A stretch of DNA of 22,784 nucleotides from SVFI01 sp045535935 (lineage in GTDB: Bacteria > Bacillota > Clostridia > Lachnospirales > Lachnospiraceae): assembly GCA_045535935.1 (NCBI GenBank), contig JAZSMO010000021.1:1-22784 (forward strand), written 5' to 3'. Shown here one piece after another: positions 1 to 7,702 of the stretch. Both the position numbers and the translations under genes were made by a program. How positions within the stretch are numbered: position 1 is the first letter of the stretch; every line of letters starts with the position of its first letter. The notes beneath the pieces were generated by a model. The model had not been told where the DNA came from. It did no database searches and was given only the letters and a program-made list of their open reading frames with translations.

Positions 1-79
1 ATAAAGCAGGCAAAAGCTTTTGGCGAGATGCATTTTTTCATTTTTTTTGTAAACAATACTCCAAAAGGAGAATGAAAAA
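1..79 (+). promoter_or_regulatory. Truncated leader of the PTS operon
   Basis: This is the 3' end of the upstream region of the PTS operon. It holds a perfect 12-bp palindrome CAAAAGCTTTTG at 11-22, then a T-rich tract at 33-48, then the ribosome binding site AAAGGAG at 64-70 for the ATG at 80. A palindrome and T-run before a PTS gene could be the tail of an antiterminator-controlled leader (GlcT/LicT type). The T-run does not directly follow the stem, however, and the window starts too late to see an antiterminator target. The regulatory reading is therefore speculative; the ribosome binding site is clear. Confidence 0.35.
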
Positions 80-2158
80 ATGAAAGATAAAATTTTCGGA
101 GTGTTACAGCGCGTAGGTCGAAGCTTTATGCTTCCTATTGCAATTTTGCCGGTGGCGGGGCTATTGCTCGGTATCGGAAGCTCTTTTACCAATGAAGCGA
201 CGCTGGAAATGTATGGTTTGACAGGTATTCTCGGAGAGGGGACTTTTTTGCATGCGCTTCTCCTCATTATGAATGCGGTCGGCAGTGTTATTTTTGACAA
301 TCTGCCGATTCTTTTTGCAGTCGGTGTGGCCATCGGAATGGCAAAAAAGGAAAAGGAAGTGGCGGCGCTTTCTGCCGTGATCGCCTATTTTGTCATGAAT
401 GTTGCTATCAATGCCATGCTGAAGTTAAATGGGGAAATTCTTGCAACAGGCGAGGTGGCAGAACATGTGTTGGAAGGAACCGTTGCGTCATCCTGCGGGA
501 TATTGACTTTGCAGATGGGAGTTTTCGGCGGTGTGATTGTCGGCCTCGGTGTGGCAGCATTGCACAATCGTTTTTATAAAACTCAGCTCCCGAACGCATT
601 GTCATTTTTCGGAGGAACCAGATTTGTTCCCATTGTTTCCACAGTAGTATATATGTTTGTCGGTATTCTTATGTATTTTGTTTGGCCGATAGTACAACAA
701 GGAATCGGCGCCCTCGGCGGTTTGGTGACCGGTTCCGGATATTTCGGAACACTTATTTTTGGATTGATCAAGAGAGCGTTGATTCCTTTCGGACTTCATC
801 ATGTGTTTTATATGCCTTTTTGGCACACAGCTCTGGGTGGTACGATGGAGGTGGCCGGGAAGGTTGTACAGGGTGGACAGAATATATTCTTTGCCCAACT
901 TGCCGATGCAGCAAATGTGGCACATTTCAGTTCTGACGCCGCACGTTTTTTTACCGGAGAATTTATCTTTATGATTTTCGGTCTTCCGGGCGCGGCGCTT
1001 GCGATGTATCACTGTGCAAAACCGGAGAAGAAAAAAGCGGCGGGAGGGTTGCTTTTATCTGCTTCGCTTACCTGTATGGCAACAGGAATTACGGAACCTA
1101 TCGAATTTTCTTTTTTGTTTGTGGCACCGATTTTGTTTGTTGTACAGGTCCTTTTGGCGGGAAGTGCTTACATGGTTGCACATATGCTCAATATTGCGGT
1201 GGGGCTTACCTTCTCCGGCGGGTTTATTGACTTGCTTTTATTTGGTATTTTGCAGGGAAATGAGAAGACGAGCTGGCTGCTGATTCTTCCGGTCGGAATT
1301 GTTTATTTCTTCCTGTATTATTTTATTTTTAAGTTTTTGATTTTGAAATTAGACCTGAAAACGCCCGGAAGAGAAGAGGATGACGGAGAAATAAAGCTGT
1401 ACACAAAAAAAGACGTACAGGCGAAAAAAGAGGTAGCAGCGCAGACTATCAGCGAAGCAATCGTCCGGGGGCTCGGAGGAAAAAACAATATCAGTGACAT
1501 CGACTGCTGCGCTACCAGACTGCGATGCGGCGTAAAAGACAAGACGGTGGTGGATGAAGTGGCCTTGAAAAAAACCGGAGCTTCCGGGGTACTGAGAAAA
1601 GGAAACAGTGTACAAATTATATATGGACCGAATGTGACAGTGATTAAATCGGATTTGGAGGACTATCTGGCACAGGAAGTGAGCACGTATCCCTTAGTGA
1701 TTTCCAGCCCTTTGTCCGGTGTTGCACAGGAACTTTCCAAAGTGCCTGACCAGGCGTTTGCAGAGGGAATGATGGGGCAGGGAGTGTTTGTGCTGCCGCA
1801 AAGTGACGAAGTTTTTGCACCGGAAGACGGTCTGGTAGAGTTTGTGTTTGATACAAAGCATGCGATTGGCTTTACGACGGATTCCGGGGTGAGTTTGCTG
1901 ATACATGTAGGTATTGATACAGTAAATTTGCAAGGAAAAGGATTTGAGGTTTTTGTGAAAAGCGGAGATAGAGTGAAAAAGGGAACGCGACTCATGCGCA
2001 TGGACATAGAATATCTGCAAAAATATGCGCCTTCCATTGCCACGCCGATTGTCTGTACGCAGCTGGGGGAAAACGAAGATATAAGATTGAAAAAAGAGGG
2101 GATAATTAAAGCGGGAGAAGCGCTGTTTGAAATCATAGAAAAGGAAAGGAAAATATAG
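80..2158 (+). CDS. PTS sugar transporter EIICBA, glucose/maltose (PtsG/MalX) type
   Basis: This membrane permease phosphorylates its sugar during uptake and has domain order C-B-A in 692 residues. The EIIC membrane domain spans about residues 1-430 and has family motifs such as FFGGTRFVPI, PFGLHH and ITEPIEFSFLF. EIIB spans about 450-540 with the phosphocysteine in DCCATRLR (C477, preceded by C476). EIIA spans about 555-692 with H594 (TKHAIG) and active-site H609 (LLIHVGIDTVNL), 15 residues apart as in the IIA-Glc family. The EIIC domain resembles MalX/PtsG, while the EIIB motif with IYGPNVTVIKS resembles alpha-glucoside EIIB domains as I recall them. The substrate could thus be glucose, maltose or N-acetylglucosamine. 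It is the first gene of an operon with HPr and EI. The start has AAAGGAG nine bases upstream. The family is certain; the sugar is not. Confidence 0.93.
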   Translation: MKDKIFGVLQRVGRSFMLPIAILPVAGLLLGIGSSFTNEATLEMYGLTGILGEGTFLHALLLIMNAVGSVIFDNLPILFAVGVAIGMAKKEKEVAALSAVIAYFVMNVAINAMLKLNGEILATGEVAEHVLEGTVASSCGILTLQMGVFGGVIVGLGVAALHNRFYKTQLPNALSFFGGTRFVPIVSTVVYMFVGILMYFVWPIVQQGIGALGGLVTGSGYFGTLIFGLIKRALIPFGLHHVFYMPFWHTALGGTMEVAGKVVQGGQNIFFAQLADAANVAHFSSDAARFFTGEFIFMIFGLPGAALAMYHCAKPEKKKAAGGLLLSASLTCMATGITEPIEFSFLFVAPILFVVQVLLAGSAYMVAHMLNIAVGLTFSGGFIDLLLFGILQGNEKTSWLLILPVGIVYFFLYYFIFKFLILKLDLKTPGREEDDGEIKLYTKKDVQAKKEVAAQTISEAIVRGLGGKNNISDIDCCATRLRCGVKDKTVVDEVALKKTGASGVLRKGNSVQIIYGPNVTVIKSDLEDYLAQEVSTYPLVISSPLSGVAQELSKVPDQAFAEGMMGQGVFVLPQSDEVFAPEDGLVEFVFDTKHAIGFTTDSGVSLLIHVGIDTVNLQGKGFEVFVKSGDRVKKGTRLMRMDIEYLQKYAPSIATPIVCTQLGENEDIRLKKEGIIKAGEALFEIIEKERKI

Positions 2159-2161
2159 ACT

Positions 2162-2419
2162 ATGAAATCATTTCGTTATACAATTAAAGATGAGGCGGGG
2201 ATTCACGCCAGACCGGCCGGGCTTCTTGTCAAAGAGGCGCACAAGTACAAGAGTAGCATTCGCTTAAAAAGTGGAGAAAAAAGTGCGTCGGCAACAGGAT
2301 TGATGGCTGTTATGAGCCTGGGTGTCCGAAGCGGACAGACCGTAGAGATTGTTGTGGAGGGGGACGATGAAGAGGAGGCTTATCGCGGTATGAAGCTTTT
2401 TTTTGAACAGAATCTTTGA
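2162..2419 (+). CDS. ptsH: Phosphocarrier HPr with Gly in place of Ser46
   Basis: HPr is the small cytoplasmic phosphocarrier that takes phosphate from Enzyme I on His15 and passes it to EIIA domains. The protein has 85 residues, the usual length. H15 lies in GIHARPAG, and R17 and P18 are conserved. In Firmicutes HPrs, Ser46 is the target of HPr kinase and drives CcpA-dependent catabolite repression. Here the stretch KSASATGLMAVMSLGV puts Gly at residue 46 (codon GGA at 2297-2299), with no insertion before it, so this site cannot be phosphorylated. The gene begins three bases after the transporter stop and 18 bases precede Enzyme I, so the three are co-expressed. It probably serves transport only, with a second Ser46-type HPr elsewhere in the genome. 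Confidence 0.95.
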   Translation: MKSFRYTIKDEAGIHARPAGLLVKEAHKYKSSIRLKSGEKSASATGLMAVMSLGVRSGQTVEIVVEGDDEEEAYRGMKLFFEQNL

Positions 2420-2437
2420 TGGCTGAAGGAGAAAAAG

Positions 2438-4069
2438 GTGCAGCGTTTTAAAGGAAAATCCGTTTATAAAGGAATAACAATGGGACCGGTTGTTGTCTAT
2501 AAAAAAGGAGAACAGCAGGTAAAAAGAAGAGCGATAGAAGATGCAAAGACGGAAGTGAGACGTCTGAAAGATGCGCTGGAAGAGTCCAAACTGCAGCTGG
2601 AGCAGCTTTACGAAAAAGCGGTGACGGAAGTGGGAGAGGCGAGTGCAGCTATCTTTGATGTGCATAAAATGATGTTGGAGGACGAGGATTATTTGGAAGC
2701 GGTGCAGAATATGATCCGCACGGAACTTGTCAACGCCGAGTATGCAGTGACGATGACAGGAAATAACTTTTCGGGAATGTTTGCTGCTATGGAAGATGAA
2801 TATATGAAAGCCAGAGCGGCGGATGTGACGGACGTTTCAGCGCGTATTGTGCGTAATCTGACCGGGCAAAAGGAGCCTTCGGCCGATATGCAGTTGCCGT
2901 CCGTGATAGTGGCAGATGATTTGTCGCCCAGCGAGACAGTACAGCTTGATAAAGAAAAGATTCTTGCATTTGTTACGGTTTGCGGATCCACGAATTCACA
3001 TACGGCTATATTGGCCCGTATGATGAATATACCGGCACTGGTTGGCGTGGACGTTGATTTGAAAAATATACAAAGCGGAATGTACGCTGTGGTAGATGGA
3101 TTTGAGGGGATCCTGTTTTTGGATCCGGATGAAAAAACGCGTAAGCAGGCGGAGGAAAAGATGCAGGAGGAACAGGAAAAAGTGGCGCTGCTGCAAGAAT
3201 TAAAAGGAAAAGACACGGTGACGAAGGATGGGCATAAGATTCGCATCTACGCCAATATCGGAAGTGTCGCTGATATAGGATATGTCCTTGAAAATGACGC
3301 GGAGGGTATCGGGCTTTTTCGCAGTGAGTTTTTGTATTTGGGCAGAGAGCAGGCGCCTTCGGAGGAAGAGCAGTTTGAAGCATATAAAAAAGCGGCCCGT
3401 ATGATGGCAGGGAAAAAGGTAATTATTCGCACACTGGATATAGGGGCAGATAAGCAGGTGGACTATTTGGGGCTGCAGCAGGAGGAGAATCCTGCCATGG
3501 GTTACCGTGCAATCCGCATTTGTCTGAAAGAACCTGAGATTTTTAAGACACAGCTCCGCGCCATAATGAGGGCAGCATACTACGGAAATATCTCAATGAT
3601 GTATCCTATGATTATCTCGGAGGATGAGATACGAAGGATACAGGTTTTAGTGGAAGATGTGAGACAGGAACTGGAGGAACAGGGGATCTTATATAAGGTC
3701 CCGGAGCAGGGTGTTATGATAGAGACACCGGCGGCGGCCCTGATCAGCGACAGACTTGCTCCGCTGGTAGACTTTTTTAGTATTGGTACCAATGATTTAA
3801 CACAATATACGCTCGCTATTGACAGGCAGAATGCGGCACTGGATGATTTTTATAATCCGCATCATGAAGCGATTCTCCGTATGATTCAAATGGTGACTGA
3901 CAATGCTCACAAATGTGGCAAGTGGGTTGGAATCTGCGGAGAACTTGGGGCCGATACCGCATTGACACAGCAGTTTGTGCGCATGGGGGTGGATGAACTC
4001 TCGGTTGCGCCGTCTATGGTGCTGAAGCTTCGAAAACTGATACGGGAGATGCGGTTTGAAGAACCATAA
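2438..4069 (+). CDS. ptsI: PTS Enzyme I (phosphoenolpyruvate-protein phosphotransferase)
   Basis: Enzyme I transfers phosphate from phosphoenolpyruvate to HPr in the cytoplasm. The protein has 543 residues, slightly short for a family of about 540-590, but no domain is missing. The N-terminal HPr-binding and phosphohistidine part contains the active His188 in GSTNSHTAILAR. The C-terminal PEP-binding barrel has EGIGLFRSEFLYL, IGTNDLTQYTLAIDR and the active-site cysteine C500 in GICGELGAD. Translation starts at a GTG with GAAGGAG just upstream; the nearby ATG at 2419 is out of frame. It is the last gene of the PTS operon. I see no strong terminator after it, and the next gene has its own promoter. 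Confidence 0.96.
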   Translation: MQRFKGKSVYKGITMGPVVVYKKGEQQVKRRAIEDAKTEVRRLKDALEESKLQLEQLYEKAVTEVGEASAAIFDVHKMMLEDEDYLEAVQNMIRTELVNAEYAVTMTGNNFSGMFAAMEDEYMKARAADVTDVSARIVRNLTGQKEPSADMQLPSVIVADDLSPSETVQLDKEKILAFVTVCGSTNSHTAILARMMNIPALVGVDVDLKNIQSGMYAVVDGFEGILFLDPDEKTRKQAEEKMQEEQEKVALLQELKGKDTVTKDGHKIRIYANIGSVADIGYVLENDAEGIGLFRSEFLYLGREQAPSEEEQFEAYKKAARMMAGKKVIIRTLDIGADKQVDYLGLQQEENPAMGYRAIRICLKEPEIFKTQLRAIMRAAYYGNISMMYPMIISEDEIRRIQVLVEDVRQELEEQGILYKVPEQGVMIETPAAALISDRLAPLVDFFSIGTNDLTQYTLAIDRQNAALDDFYNPHHEAILRMIQMVTDNAHKCGKWVGICGELGADTALTQQFVRMGVDELSVAPSMVLKLRKLIREMRFEEP

Positions 4070-4115
4070 CCACGAAATTGACATAAACGATTGTATTTTT
4101 GACATGGATGCTCAG

Positions 4116-4144
4116 TTTACACTTTGGATGTGCTGTGCTACGAT
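4116..4144 (+). promoter_or_regulatory. Sigma-A promoter of the signalling operon
   Basis: TTTACA at 4116-4121 and TACGAT at 4139-4144 are separated by 17 bases, and a TG at 4136-4137 gives an extended -10. Transcription would begin near 4151, about 40 bases before the ATG at 4191. Two TTGACA sequences just upstream (4078-4083 and 4099-4104) lack a well-spaced -10. Confidence 0.6.
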
Positions 4145-4190
4145 AAAAATAGCATGAAATACGAACTTGAAAGAATTGAGGCACGAAACA

Positions 4191-4931
4191 ATGAAGGATT
4201 TGGTTTTTGTAGGGAAAAAGAAAAATACCAACAGGGATATGTTGGAAATGTTGACGGAAGTATTTCAAATTGATGTGGTGGAACCGACGATGGAAGCTGT
4301 GCGAAAAAGAATTCAGCTGGAGACGCCGGGACTTATTCTTTTGATGCTTGGTAATGATTCGGTGGAAGAAGCACAAATAGTTAATCTTTTGAATATGGAT
4401 TTTATCAATATACCGGTTGTGCTGCTCGGTACAGAGTATGAGACGATACCATTCAACCGCTATTTTGAATCCTCGCAGTTTGCCAAAGCCGTACTTCCGA
4501 TTGGTAATAGACAGCTTTTGGATTTATGCTGCTCCATGGCAGGCGTGGAGATGGATATGTATGAAGCGGGAGGCAGGAAGCATATTTTGATCGTGGACGA
4601 TAATGCACTGACGCTCCGCAACATTAAGAAGATGCTGGATGACAAATATTCCGTATCGGTAGCTATCTCCGGAGTGCAGGCCTTTACATCCATCGGCAGA
4701 AGAAAACCGGATTTAATTTTGTTGGACTACGCCATGCCTGTTACGGATGGCAAGCAGGTATTTGAGATGCTCAGAGGTGATGTGGAACTGGCGAAGATAC
4801 CTGTTATTTTCCTCACCAGTGTGGCGGACGAAAAAGTAGTTGTGGAGCTTCTATCCATGAAACCGGCCGGTTATTTCCTCAAGCCGGTAAGGCAGGAAAA
4901 ACTGTTGGCAACCATAGAAGCCATTATGTAA
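4191..4931 (+). CDS. Two-receiver response regulator, first receiver degenerate
   Basis: The protein has 246 residues from the ATG at 4191, which has GAGG nine bases upstream. An in-frame TTG at 4167 would add eight residues but has no ribosome binding site. Residues 1-115 are spaced like a receiver fold, but the acidic pair is missing (DLVFVGKKK), the phosphoacceptor strand reads LILLMLGN without the aspartate, and the usual Lys-Pro is replaced near VLPIG. Residues 130-246 form a canonical receiver: D136/D137, phosphoacceptor D179 in LILLDYAMP, T209 and K231-P232. There is no DNA-binding or enzymatic output domain. It probably acts as a phosphate acceptor or protein-protein module with the REC-Hpt membrane protein encoded 15 bases downstream. 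The degenerate receiver call rests on pattern only. Confidence 0.85.
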   Translation: MKDLVFVGKKKNTNRDMLEMLTEVFQIDVVEPTMEAVRKRIQLETPGLILLMLGNDSVEEAQIVNLLNMDFINIPVVLLGTEYETIPFNRYFESSQFAKAVLPIGNRQLLDLCCSMAGVEMDMYEAGGRKHILIVDDNALTLRNIKKMLDDKYSVSVAISGVQAFTSIGRRKPDLILLDYAMPVTDGKQVFEMLRGDVELAKIPVIFLTSVADEKVVVELLSMKPAGYFLKPVRQEKLLATIEAIM

Positions 4932-4946
4932 TAAGGGGAGAGGTTT

Positions 4947-6734
4947 ATGTTTAGACTGCAAATTTCATGTGTCTTGATTCTGTGTTTTCTTATGCTGATT
5001 GCATTGATTGACAGAAAATATGAGAAGAGAACGCAGAAATTGTTTTTTGCAATTTTGATTGTTTCTGTTTTTGCGCTCTTTTTTGAGATGGCAGCCGTAT
5101 ATACCGTGAGAAACATCGAAGCCGTCGCTCCTGTGCTGTACAAGACAATACACAGGTCCTATCTCACGCTGGTCCTGACCTTTTTTTATCTGCTCTACAT
5201 TTATAAAGCAGCCTTTCTGGAAGAAGAGGTTGGCTTTACGACCAAAAGCTGGGCGTTTATTAATATTGCGCAGGTGATATTGTATCTGGGAATTTTTATA
5301 CTACCGCTTGGATACGAAACATGGGAAGGCGGTGAGTATACATACGGACCGGGTATGTGGATTGTTTATGTCGGAGCAGCGTTTTATCTTTTTATGGTTT
5401 TTTCCGGTTATTGCGAATATACCAAAAAAATTGAAAAAGAAAAGATATTACCGTTGATCTTCGGCGTGGGATTCGGTATGGTGGCCTGCTTCTACTACAT
5501 GTGTGTGCCTTCCTCTGAGTTGTCGGGAGTCGGTATTCTGATTATCAATATCGGTACATATATTTCTGTGAAAAATTGCAAAAGTCTCACATGGCAGGAG
5601 GGTTCAATGCCTGAGCTTTCGCACAAAGAGACAGGGGATGAAAAAGATGTTGTTTTTAAGGCTCCGGGTGCAAGAGTCCTTGTTGTAGATGACAGCTTGA
5701 TGAATCGCAAGGTGATTGTTAATCTGCTGGGGAAAACGGAAATGCAGATTGATGAAGCAGCAGGAGGTGCGGAGTGCCTGCAACTTGTGAAAGAAAGGCA
5801 TTATGATTTGATTTATATGGATCATCTTATGCCGGATATGGACGGTGTGGAGACGCTTGCAACATTGAAAAAGCAAAAGCTTTGTGATAATACCGAAGTG
5901 ATTGCCATGACGGCCAATTCCGATAATATGTCCGAATCGGAATATCGAAAGTGTGGTTTTACAGCCCTTTTGCCGAAGCCTGTTTCGCCGCAGCAACTGA
6001 ATAAGGTTTCCTATCGGCTGCTTGATAAGAAATTAGTTAGTTTTTGCGAATATGTTGAGGGAGATATGTCAAAACTGTCAAATGACAGTTCGACTGCAGA
6101 AAGCGGCAAAGAGAATGGGGATACGAATTTAGACGATATGCCGCTTGTGGACGGACTTGATTATAATTATGCGGCACTGCATTTTCCGGACAGAGATTCG
6201 TTTTTGGATATGGTGCGCTTTTTGACATCCGTGATGTTGTATGATGAAGAAGAGCTTAAGACATATTACGATGCACTGGATACATCGGCGGGATGCTCTG
6301 ATTTCCGTACGAAAGTCCATAGTATGAAAAACTCTGCAATGACAATCGGAATTGTCCCTTTGGCCGGATTGGCCAAGACGTTGGAAGATGCGGCAGGAGA
6401 CGGCGATACAGATACTGTCCGTGCGCTGATGCCGATTTTTCTTTCCAAATGGGAAAAATACTATATGCTTCTGGGACAAAAATTTGCGGAAAGTACAGGA
6501 GAAAAAAAGGTCGCAGATCTTTCGTCGGAGGAAGTCAAAGATATTTTCCGTAGTTTGAAGAGAGCTGCAGAGGAAATGGACATAGATGAGATGGATCGCA
6601 TTATGAATCGTGTGGATGAGTATTGTTTTCCGGAAGAGTTTGATGAGGATATTTCCAAAATCCGTATGGCAGTCATAAATTTTGAAGTGGAATTTCTCGT
6701 GGGGGATGGACTTGCTAAATTCATAGATGGTTAA
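4947..6734 (+). CDS. Seven-helix membrane protein with receiver and Hpt domains, no kinase core
   Basis: The protein has 595 residues. Seven hydrophobic helices occupy about 5-208 (roughly 5-21, 31-53, 68-88, 103-121, 137-156, 168-185 and 192-208), like the sensory 7TM module of Lachnospiraceae hybrid kinases and diguanylate cyclases. A short linker leads to a canonical receiver at about 242-360, with D248/D249, phosphoacceptor D292 in LIYMDHLMPDMDG, T322 and K344. An Hpt domain follows at about 410-510 with H458 in KVHSMKNSA. About 90 more residues are mainly helical and acidic. The HisKA and ATPase domains expected between the membrane part and the receiver are absent, and the frame is continuous with no sign of decay. 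It cannot autophosphorylate, so phosphate must come from another kinase. GGGGAGAGG precedes the start. It is co-transcribed with the two-receiver gene. Confidence 0.85.
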   Translation: MFRLQISCVLILCFLMLIALIDRKYEKRTQKLFFAILIVSVFALFFEMAAVYTVRNIEAVAPVLYKTIHRSYLTLVLTFFYLLYIYKAAFLEEEVGFTTKSWAFINIAQVILYLGIFILPLGYETWEGGEYTYGPGMWIVYVGAAFYLFMVFSGYCEYTKKIEKEKILPLIFGVGFGMVACFYYMCVPSSELSGVGILIINIGTYISVKNCKSLTWQEGSMPELSHKETGDEKDVVFKAPGARVLVVDDSLMNRKVIVNLLGKTEMQIDEAAGGAECLQLVKERHYDLIYMDHLMPDMDGVETLATLKKQKLCDNTEVIAMTANSDNMSESEYRKCGFTALLPKPVSPQQLNKVSYRLLDKKLVSFCEYVEGDMSKLSNDSSTAESGKENGDTNLDDMPLVDGLDYNYAALHFPDRDSFLDMVRFLTSVMLYDEEELKTYYDALDTSAGCSDFRTKVHSMKNSAMTIGIVPLAGLAKTLEDAAGDGDTDTVRALMPIFLSKWEKYYMLLGQKFAESTGEKKVADLSSEEVKDIFRSLKRAAEEMDIDEMDRIMNRVDEYCFPEEFDEDISKIRMAVINFEVEFLVGDGLAKFIDG

Positions 6735-6744
6735 GGGAAAGATA

Positions 6745-7593
6745 ATGAAAATAGTAACATTGATAGAAAATCATGCAGAAACTGATTTGCAGTGCGAGCA
6801 TGGCCTTTCGTTTCACATTGAATATGAAGGGAAAACCTTTTTGCTGGACGCCGGCCAAAGTGATTTGTTTCTTTCCAATGCTCAGAAAATGGGGATTGAT
6901 CTTAAGAAAACAGATTATGCGGTTTTGTCTCACGCTCACTATGATCACGCGGGTGGTTTTGAGGCTTTTTCCAAGAGGAATCGGCTGGCGCCTGTGTATA
7001 TGCAGAAGGATGCTGTCAACGGCTGTTTTTCCCGGAAAGCTGACGGAATGAAAGACATAGGAATTCCGGGACGGGTATACGAAAGTCTGGGTGAGCGCAT
7101 TCGATATGTGGATGGTGATTTTGAAATATGCGAAGGTGTTCGTCTGCTGGCACATCACAGTTTGGGTCTGGAAAAACGCGGACAGCAGATGCATATGTAT
7201 CAGGAAGTCGGCGGAAAAAAACAATTTGATGATTTTTCACATGAGCAGAGCCTCGTGTTTGAATTGGCAGACGGTCTTGTGGTTTTCAACAGTTGCAGCC
7301 ATGGCGGCGTCGATCTGATTCTGGAAGAGGTACAGGCGGCTTATCCGGGAAAGCGGATACTGGCAATGATCGGCGGATTTCATCTGATGGGATCGGATGG
7401 ACCGGAATCGATGCGTGAAAGTGAAAAGGATGTGCGCAGATTGGGGGAGAAACTTGCACAGACAGAGGTAAAACATTTTTTTACCGGACATTGTACAGGA
7501 ACGAAAGCATATCCGATATTAAAAGAGGTGTTGGGTGACAAGCTACAACTTCTTGTGACCGGACTTATAATATGTGAAGACGATCTTTCTTAA
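6745..7593 (+). CDS. Metallo-beta-lactamase-fold hydrolase (COG1237-like)
   Basis: The protein has 282 residues from the ATG at 6745, which has AGGG seven bases upstream. An in-frame ATG at 6727 overlaps the previous gene and has no ribosome binding site. Metal ligands are present: SHAHYDHAGG (H63, H65, D67, H68), NSCSHGG (H186), GGFHLMG (H213) and FTGHCTG (H249). This motif set matches the COG1237 group, often labelled as a dihydropterin ribofuranosyl-aminobenzene phosphate synthase homologue, but most members have no proven reaction. No signal peptide is visible, so it should be cytoplasmic. Only ten bases separate it from the REC-Hpt gene and a terminator follows, so it belongs to the signalling operon. 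Whether it makes or degrades a signal molecule is unknown. Confidence 0.85.
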   Translation: MKIVTLIENHAETDLQCEHGLSFHIEYEGKTFLLDAGQSDLFLSNAQKMGIDLKKTDYAVLSHAHYDHAGGFEAFSKRNRLAPVYMQKDAVNGCFSRKADGMKDIGIPGRVYESLGERIRYVDGDFEICEGVRLLAHHSLGLEKRGQQMHMYQEVGGKKQFDDFSHEQSLVFELADGLVVFNSCSHGGVDLILEEVQAAYPGKRILAMIGGFHLMGSDGPESMRESEKDVRRLGEKLAQTEVKHFFTGHCTGTKAYPILKEVLGDKLQLLVTGLIICEDDLS

Positions 7594-7602
7594 GATATGA
7601 TA

Positions 7603-7640
7603 AAACGGTCGGAGAAACCAAAAATCCCGGCTGTTTTTTC
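7603..7640 (+). terminator. Rho-independent terminator of the signalling operon
   Basis: A 10-bp stem pairs AAACGGTCGG (7603-7612) with CCGGCTGTTT (7627-7636), including two G-U pairs. The loop has 14 bases, and a T-run at 7634-7639 follows. It sits ten bases after the metallo-hydrolase stop codon. Confidence 0.8.
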
Positions 7641-7649
7641 GTATACTTA

Positions 7650-7678
7650 TTGATATTTAAGCGGTGACAGATTATGAG
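7650..7678 (+). promoter_or_regulatory. Possible promoter of the LCP gene
   Basis: TTGATA at 7650-7655 and TATGAG at 7673-7678 are 17 bases apart, placing a start about 18 bases before the ATG at 7703. The -10 match is weak. The site is proposed because the preceding terminator means the LCP gene needs its own promoter. Confidence 0.3.
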
Positions 7679-7702
7679 ACAGGAAAGAAATCAGGTGAAA
7701 TT

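Noticed and set aside
602..1012. A 136-codon minus-strand open frame inside the PTS transporter gene
   Set aside because: It is antisense to the EIIC domain, and its translation is Cys/His/Arg-rich and irregular, as expected for a shadow.
4947..6734. A frameshift or pseudogene explaining the missing kinase domain
   Set aside because: The frame is continuous over 595 codons, both flanking parts keep their key residues, and the start and ribosome binding site are good. Nothing points to decay.
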